From positions 2,666,001 through 2,730,000 of the forward strand of contig CP159990.1 in the NCBI GenBank assembly GCA_040702975.1: DNA of 64,000 bases, in the 5' to 3' direction. Position 1 is the first letter of the stretch; the number at the start of each line of letters is the position of its first letter. This document shows positions 59,065 to 64,000 of the stretch, in pieces. Below the pieces are notes generated by a model. It saw nothing but the letters and a program-made list of their open reading frames with translations. It did no database searches and had not been told where the DNA came from. The translations under genes and the position numbers were made by a program. The stretch is from Roseburia hominis (GTDB taxonomy: Bacteria; Bacillota; Clostridia; Lachnospirales; Lachnospiraceae).

Positions 59065-60132
59065 TTATTCGACAAGATTCTCCAGCATATTTCCGATAAA
59101 AATGCCGTAGCCTTTTGTCGAATCCTGTACAAAAACGTGTGTGACGGCGCCGGCAAGTTTTCCGTCCTGAAGAATCGGGCTCCCGCTCATTCCCTGCACG
59201 ATCCCCCCGGTTAACGCAAGCAGGTCCGGGTCCGTTACCCGAATCTCGATCCCCTTGTTAACCTCTCTCGGACTTAAGTCAACTTTTGTTATTTCAATTT
59301 CATACTCTTCTACCTCCCCGCTGACTGCACAGCGTATGGCAGCTTTTCCTGTGTGTACCTCCTCTCCTTTGGCCGCGGGAACTGCATCCTGGTTTTGAAA
59401 TACCCGGTCCACCCGGTCTATTTTTCCAAATATGCCACAGTCCGTATTTTTAGAAATACTTCCCAGAACGTTATAGTGATTGTAAACGATAATTCCTTCC
59501 ATACCGCCCGGATTTCCGCTCTTGCCTTTTTTAATATTCTGGATACTGGTCTCATACAGGGTTCCCTCGGACATTTCCAGCAGATTCCCGGTATCCGTAT
59601 CGTGGATTCCGTGTCCCAGCGCACCAAAGCGGCTGTTCGCATTTAAAAATGTAACCGTCCCAAGCCCCTGCACATTGTCCCTGACCCAAATCCCCAGCTT
59701 GTATGAACCATTCTCATCTCTGGCCGGCCATACTTTAACATCAATATACTCTTCATTTCTTCTCAGGTGCAGAATCACCGTCTTTTTCGACAGATTTTGT
59801 ACTACTTCGATAAGTTCCTTTTTGTTCTCCACCTTCTCATCATCGACGCCGACAATATAATCTCCATCCTTCACAAGATGCCGGGACGGCGCCCGTCTTT
59901 CGCCGCCCGCACTTTCTATCTCTTCGGTTCCCAGAACCATCACACCGTCCGTTTCCATGTAGATTCCAACCGGCATTCCCCCCGGAATCAAAAGAGCGCC
60001 GGACGATGTGGCAGCATTTACCTCCTGCTCCAGAGCCTCTTTTTTCAGTTCCAGGAAACAATACCCTCCGCCCAGTGTGATTGTAAGCACTAACAAAATA
60101 ATAAGCATACGTCTGTACCACCTGACTGCCAT
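59065..60132 (-). CDS. spoIVB: SpoIVB sporulation serine peptidase
   Basis: This 355-residue peptidase of family S55 has an N-terminal membrane segment (about 8-26) and a PDZ domain (about 85-145, VKDGDYIVGVDDEKVENKKE). The S55 domain has the catalytic His in ALGHGIHDTDTG and Ser in IVQGMSGSPILQDGKL. It is made in the forespore and signals across to activate sigma-K processing. Length and layout are typical. It lies between recN and spo0A. The ATG follows GGGGAGATACT. Confidence 0.96.
   Translation of the reverse strand: MAVRWYRRMLIILLVLTITLGGGYCFLELKKEALEQEVNAATSSGALLIPGGMPVGIYMETDGVMVLGTEEIESAGGERRAPSRHLVKDGDYIVGVDDEKVENKKELIEVVQNLSKKTVILHLRRNEEYIDVKVWPARDENGSYKLGIWVRDNVQGLGTVTFLNANSRFGALGHGIHDTDTGNLLEMSEGTLYETSIQNIKKGKSGNPGGMEGIIVYNHYNVLGSISKNTDCGIFGKIDRVDRVFQNQDAVPAAKGEEVHTGKAAIRCAVSGEVEEYEIEITKVDLSPREVNKGIEIRVTDPDLLALTGGIVQGMSGSPILQDGKLAGAVTHVFVQDSTKGYGIFIGNMLENLVE
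59068..59074 (-). promoter_or_regulatory. 0A box before spo0A
   Basis: TGTCGAA on the minus strand matches the Spo0A binding-site core. It lies about 45 bp upstream of the -35 box, within the last codons of spoIVB, and could serve autoregulation. Confidence 0.5.
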
Positions 60133-60160
60133 AGTATCTCCCCTTTCCCCGTCTAATCAA

Positions 60161-60190
60161 AAGAAAAAGACAGGAATTCAATTCCTGTCT
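60161..60190 (-). terminator. Terminator between recN and spoIVB
   Basis: AGACAGGAATT and AATTCCTGTCT form a perfect 11-bp palindromic stem followed by TTTTTCTTTT on the minus strand. Confidence 0.8.
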
Positions 60191-60208
60191 AGTATGTGAA
60201 GATTTCGA

Positions 60209-61882
60209 TTATTTTAAACCGGATGCCAGAATTTTCATTTCTTTCGCATTTTCCAGTACCTTATCGGTAATCTGCGCTCCACCCAATATTCTCGCCAGCT
60301 CTCTCACTGAAGCTTCCTCGTCCAGTTTTCGTATGCTGGTCGTCGTTTTTTCTGATTCCGCATGTTTTTCAATCGCAAAATGTGCATCCGCCATCGCTGC
60401 GATTTGCGCCAGATGCGTGATGCAGATGACCTGATGACGCTTTCCGATCACTCCCATTTTTTCGGAGACCTTCTGGGCTGTCCGTCCGCTGATTCCCACA
60501 TCGATCTCATCAAAAATCAGCGTCTCAATCTCATCCTTATCCGCCAGCACCGCTTTGATAGCCAGCATGATCCTGGAAAGTTCTCCGCCGGATGCCACCT
60601 CAGCAAGAGGCTTAAGCGGCTGGCCGGGGTTCAGGGAGATCATGAATTCCACCTCATCCGTCCCTTCCGGGGTATATCCCTTCGTGTCTGCGAAAGCGAT
60701 ATCAAACTGTACGTCCAAAAAGTTCAGGTCCATAAGCGCCGCTTTGATCTGCTCTGCCAGCGTTCGGGCGCGTTCTTTCCGCATTCTACTGAGGACGGCG
60801 CATTTTTCTGCAAGCTGCCTTTCTGAATCGCGCAGCCTCTTTTTCAGTCCTTCCAGATATTGGTCATAATCCTTCAAGACCTGCAATCTTTGTTCCTTTT
60901 GGTCGAGATATGTCAAAATATCTTCGACAGAATTTCCATATTTCGCCTTTAATCGATTTATTTCATTCAGCCGCGTCTCTACTTCATAGAACGTTTCCGG
61001 TGAAAAAGAGAAGGAATCCGTGTAATCACGCAGCTCCCGTCCCACATCGCTAAGCAGGCTTTCCACCTCAAGGAGCTGTCCATAGAGTTCGCCTGCTCTT
61101 TCATCCAGTCTCTGAATCTCTGCAACCGACCGAACCGCACGCCCCACCGCCTCGGCCGCACTTGCATTTTCCTCCCCTGCAAGATACGCGTAGGCTTCTT
61201 CCAGATTCTCCACCATCTGTTTCCCGTTTGTCATTTTACGGTAAGTTTCTTCGATCTCTTCCTCCTCCGCGACGGAAAGTCCGGCGTTTTGAATCTCCTG
61301 AATCTCAAATTCCAGAAAATCCATCTCCTTCTGGCGCTCACATTCATCGGTATCCGCTTCTTCCAGTTCCTTTTTATCCGCACGATAAATGCGGTATGCT
61401 TCCTTTACTTCCTCACGGATTCGGGCAGCTTCCTGTGCAAATGCGTCCAGGATCGTCAGATGATTCTTCTTGTAGAGCAGGGATTGATGCTCATGCTGTC
61501 CGTGAATGTCGATCAGCACCTGTGCCGCCGCTCTCAGCCTTGACGCCGTCACCGTCTCGCCGTTAATGCGGGCCGTACTTCTTCCCTCCATCAACCGTCT
61601 GCTGATGATAACCTGCCCATCTTCCGGAAAAATATCCATTGTTTCCAGTTTTTTTCTGGTTTGCTCGCTCTTTACCTCGAAAGTCAGCTCCACAAGACCG
61701 CTTTTTTCTCCCTTTCGCAGCAAATCCGCTGTGTACCGCCCTCCCAGGGCAAGGTTCACACTTCCCAGCACGATGGATTTTCCCGCTCCGGTCTCGCCTG
61801 TCAGTATATTCAGTCCTTCCGAAAAATCTACTTCCGCCTCATCAATCAGCGCAAGATTTTTTACATGTAAATTCAGTAACAT
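60209..61882 (-). CDS. recN: DNA repair protein RecN
   Basis: This 557-residue SMC-like ATPase has Walker A GLNILTGETGAGKSIVLGSV near residue 30, long central coiled coils (about 150-380), and the C-terminal signature and Walker B segments (LAEVASGGELSRIMLAIKAV, ETLIFDEIDVGISG). It acts in double-strand break repair. It sits between argR and spoIVB, ends in a strong terminator, and starts behind AGGAGGAAGC. Confidence 0.97.
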   Translation of the reverse strand: MLLNLHVKNLALIDEAEVDFSEGLNILTGETGAGKSIVLGSVNLALGGRYTADLLRKGEKSGLVELTFEVKSEQTRKKLETMDIFPEDGQVIISRRLMEGRSTARINGETVTASRLRAAAQVLIDIHGQHEHQSLLYKKNHLTILDAFAQEAARIREEVKEAYRIYRADKKELEEADTDECERQKEMDFLEFEIQEIQNAGLSVAEEEEIEETYRKMTNGKQMVENLEEAYAYLAGEENASAAEAVGRAVRSVAEIQRLDERAGELYGQLLEVESLLSDVGRELRDYTDSFSFSPETFYEVETRLNEINRLKAKYGNSVEDILTYLDQKEQRLQVLKDYDQYLEGLKKRLRDSERQLAEKCAVLSRMRKERARTLAEQIKAALMDLNFLDVQFDIAFADTKGYTPEGTDEVEFMISLNPGQPLKPLAEVASGGELSRIMLAIKAVLADKDEIETLIFDEIDVGISGRTAQKVSEKMGVIGKRHQVICITHLAQIAAMADAHFAIEKHAESEKTTTSIRKLDEEASVRELARILGGAQITDKVLENAKEMKILASGLK

Positions 61883-61893
61883 GCTTCCTCCTG

Positions 61894-62346
61894 CTATTCA
61901 CCCAATAGCTTCTTCATCTTCTCTATCAAAAGAATCGTATCATCCACAGTACGCACCGCACACATAATGGTATCATCTCCGGCGATGCAGCCCACGATTT
62001 CTTCCCACTGCATGGCGTCCAGAGCTGCGGCCACAGCCATAGCCATACCGGAGACCGTCTTGATCACCAGAATATTCTGCGCCATATCCATGGATATAAA
62101 ACCGTCTTTTAAAATACGGATATATTTTTCCTCCGGTACATTCTTCTCATTTTGAAGCACCGCGTACTTTTGTCTCCCATTTTCAGCAGGTACCTTCGTC
62201 AGCTTCAGATCCCGGATGTCCCTGGATACCGTCGCCTGCGTCACCTTGAAGCCTGCCTCCACCAGCCTTTGGGCCAGCTCTTCCTGCGTCTCAATCTGGT
62301 ACTGATGGATCAACTCTACAATTTTTGCGTGTCGGTTGCCTTTCAT
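61894..62346 (-). CDS. argR: Arginine repressor
   Basis: This 150-residue ArgR/AhrC regulator has an N-terminal winged helix (TQEELAQRLVEAGFKVTQAT, VSRDIRDLKL). The C-terminal arginine-binding oligomerisation domain ends with the conserved GCIAGDDTIMCAVRTVDD. It represses arginine synthesis when arginine is bound. The start lies 2 bp after the nadK stop, behind AAGGAAATTAGAG. It follows the common Clostridial order nadK-argR-recN. Confidence 0.97.
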   Translation of the reverse strand: MKGNRHAKIVELIHQYQIETQEELAQRLVEAGFKVTQATVSRDIRDLKLTKVPAENGRQKYAVLQNEKNVPEEKYIRILKDGFISMDMAQNILVIKTVSGMAMAVAAALDAMQWEEIVGCIAGDDTIMCAVRTVDDTILLIEKMKKLLGE

Positions 62347-62348
62347 CT

Positions 62349-63158
62349 CTAATTTCCTTTCATCTTTTCACGCAAGGTCTCCAGGAAGCTGATCTTGCTG
62401 AGTTTAATGATCTTTGCCGTATCGCGCGATTTCTTGACGCGTACTCTGTCTCCGGTGCGAATCGTGGTAATGTCTGTTCCGTCAAACGTGATAGCCGCTT
62501 CCTCCGGCGTCCCGTCTCTCCTTGAACCGATCTCGATTTCGATCTCATCCTGATCCGAAAAAACAATACTGCTGGAGTTCAGTGCGTGAGAACAGATCGG
62601 CGTAACCAGAATAAGGGAAGCCGTCGGCTCCACGATCGGTCCCCCCGCCGACAGATTGTACGCCGTAGATCCGGTCGGGGTCGAGATGACCACGCCGTCC
62701 GCCTGGTAGGAATTCAAGTATTCTCCATTGACATACAGATTGAAATGTAGGATCTTGAGGGACCCATTCCGCCCCACCACAATATCATTCAGCGCCACAT
62801 CGCTGGTACCGCCTGCTACAGAACCATACAGCATCATTCTTTCTTCCACGGCGTATCTTCCCTCTATGAGCTGTTCGATCGCACTCTCCACGTTCTGCAC
62901 TTCCACCTCAGTCAGATACCCCAGCGTCCCCATGTTGATACCAAGCATCGGCACGTCCATTCCCAACAGCTTCCGGGAAGCCTGAATAAAGGTTCCGTCT
63001 CCGCCGAGCACCAGCGCGCAATCCATATGTCCGGGCACCTCCCCGCCCTCATACAAAAAACACTTTTTTCCATGCGCTTCCAGACAGGTGATGATCCTGT
63101 CCGTAATCGCATAGTCCGTATCCTTCATACTATTTGTAATAATATAAAAATAATTCAT
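62349..63158 (-). CDS. nadK: NAD kinase
   Basis: This 269-residue kinase has the catalytic GGDG motif (LVLGGDGTFIQASRKL), the NAD-binding GINMGTLGYLTEV and the conserved DGVVISTPTGSTAYNLSAGG. It phosphorylates NAD to NADP in the cytoplasm. The ATG follows AAAGGAACTAGGACAAG. It lies between tlyA and argR. Confidence 0.97.
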   Translation of the reverse strand: MNYFYIITNSMKDTDYAITDRIITCLEAHGKKCFLYEGGEVPGHMDCALVLGGDGTFIQASRKLLGMDVPMLGINMGTLGYLTEVEVQNVESAIEQLIEGRYAVEERMMLYGSVAGGTSDVALNDIVVGRNGSLKILHFNLYVNGEYLNSYQADGVVISTPTGSTAYNLSAGGPIVEPTASLILVTPICSHALNSSSIVFSDQDEIEIEIGSRRDGTPEEAAITFDGTDITTIRTGDRVRVKKSRDTAKIIKLSKISFLETLREKMKGN

Positions 63159-63184
63159 CTTGTCCTAGTTCCTTTGCTGCAATC

Positions 63185-63994
63185 CTATTTTGCCAGTGTC
63201 TCAAAAGCGGCATCCGCCACCTTTGACGCACTTACCTCTTCCGCAAGAGCTGCCGAGCCCGTCACACATTTTTTCAAATGTACCAGATATTCGATATTTC
63301 CTTCCGGGCCTTTGATCGGCGAAAATTCCAGTGCTTTTACGGAAAAACCAATCGAGAGCGCGTAGTTTATCACCTTTTCGATCACCTCGATATGCGTACT
63401 CTTTTCCCACACCACGCCTTTTTTCCCGACCTTCTCTCTTCCCGCTTCGAACTGCGGCTTGATGAGCGCCACCACTTCTCCTTCATCCTTCAGATAATTC
63501 CGGATAGGCAACAGCACCTTGGTCAGCGAAATAAAGGACACGTCTATGGAAGAGAAATCGATCGGTTCGCCCAGATCCTCCGGCGTCACATAACGGATAT
63601 TCGTTTTCTCCATACACACCACACGCTCGTCCTGACGCAGCTTCCAGTCAAGCTGGCCGCGCCCCACATCGATGGCAAACACTTTTCTTGCGCCGTTCTG
63701 CAGCATACAATCCGTAAAACCGCCGGTGGAGGAACCCACATCCGTACACACCTTCTGATCGACCGTCAGGTCAAAATTACGGATCGCTTTCTCCAGCTTC
63801 AAGCCGCCGCGGCTCACATAGGGAAGCGCATGTCCCCTGACTTCGATCTGCACCGTATCCTCAAAAGCCGTCCCTGCTTTATCCTCTCTCTGACCGTCCA
63901 CAAATACATTTCCGGACATGATGATTGCCTTCGCCTTTTCCCTTGACGCGGCCAGATTTCTTTTTACCAGTAATACATCTAACCTTTCTTTCAT
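63185..63994 (-). CDS. tlyA: TlyA-family rRNA 2'-O-methyltransferase
   Basis: This 269-residue protein has an N-terminal S4 RNA-binding domain (MKERLDVLLVKRNLAASREK, AIIMSGNVFVDG) and an FtsJ-like methyltransferase domain (DVGSSTGGFTDCMLQNGARK, VFAIDVGRGQLDWKLRQDER). Family members methylate ribosomal RNA, although the exact site is not shown by sequence. The ATG at 63994 lies 6 bp from the window edge, so the start cannot be checked further. It begins the conserved cluster running to spo0A. Confidence 0.93.
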   Translation of the reverse strand: MKERLDVLLVKRNLAASREKAKAIIMSGNVFVDGQREDKAGTAFEDTVQIEVRGHALPYVSRGGLKLEKAIRNFDLTVDQKVCTDVGSSTGGFTDCMLQNGARKVFAIDVGRGQLDWKLRQDERVVCMEKTNIRYVTPEDLGEPIDFSSIDVSFISLTKVLLPIRNYLKDEGEVVALIKPQFEAGREKVGKKGVVWEKSTHIEVIEKVINYALSIGFSVKALEFSPIKGPEGNIEYLVHLKKCVTGSAALAEEVSASKVADAAFETLAK

Positions 63995-64000
63995 CTTCTA

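Overview
The window looks like a chromosomal segment of a spore-forming gut Lachnospiraceae (Clostridia). The evidence is an alpha/beta-type small acid-soluble spore protein, SpoIVB and Spo0A, the Clostridial order tlyA-nadK-argR-recN-spoIVB-spo0A, a sodium-pumping decarboxylase cluster, and strong AGGAGG-type ribosome binding sites. Almost every gene lies on the minus strand. The exceptions are one XRE regulator and the transposase of an insertion sequence. I saw no CRISPR array, rRNA operon or prophage.

Layout, left to right. 1-5.2 kb: the start of carA, a ferredoxin-type aldo/keto reductase, a transglutaminase-like protein, and a TPR/membrane pair divergent from an XRE regulator. 5.2-12.5 kb: tRNA-Thr, a spore protein, a peptidoglycan-binding protein, recG, fakA/asp23 and rpmB. 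12.5-28.4 kb: an accessory envelope locus. It holds an NlpC/P60 hydrolase with 12-residue repeats, an AgrC/AgrA-like LytTR two-component system, a thioredoxin-like and a trigger-factor-like protein, two ABC exporter half-transporters, and a lipoprotein. It also holds a large membrane-anchored protein built from a ~130-residue repeat domain that I do not recognise, and an M16C metalloprotease. 28.5-31.4 kb: cmk, a flavoprotein and an RpiR regulator. 31.7-37.4 kb: a biotin-dependent Na+-translocating decarboxylase/transcarboxylase operon. 37.6-39.6 kb: leuA fused to an AraC-type DNA-binding domain. 39.7-46.3 kb: two D,D-carboxypeptidases, scpA/scpB, a phosphoesterase and rpsU. 46.4-51.8 kb: alaS with an IS1634-family element flanked by 655-bp direct repeats. 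52-56.4 kb: a small membrane peptide, then metH, its separate reactivation protein and metF. 56.6-64 kb: glgA, then spo0A, spoIVB, recN, argR, nadK and tlyA.

The best candidate for something undescribed is the 12.5-28.4 kb locus. The promoters of the M16C protease and of the repeat-domain surface protein share one architecture. Each has two 9-bp direct repeats (core CCGAATAG or a one-base variant) with a 21-bp period, then 10 bp to a TTGA-type -35 box. That is how LytTR regulators normally bind, and a LytTR system is encoded about 9 kb away. The proposal is a LytTR-controlled surface system made of repeat-domain proteins, exporters, folding helpers, a cell-wall hydrolase and a protease.

Intergenic regions are rich in structured DNA: a three-hairpin cloverleaf between oadB and oadA, a three-copy multi-stem element with compensatory changes, a 158-bp palindrome with 32-bp perfect arms next to recG, and a four-copy element with the core CTTAAGTGAAGG. 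Everything here was read by eye. Structures, promoters and family assignments were not checked by computation.
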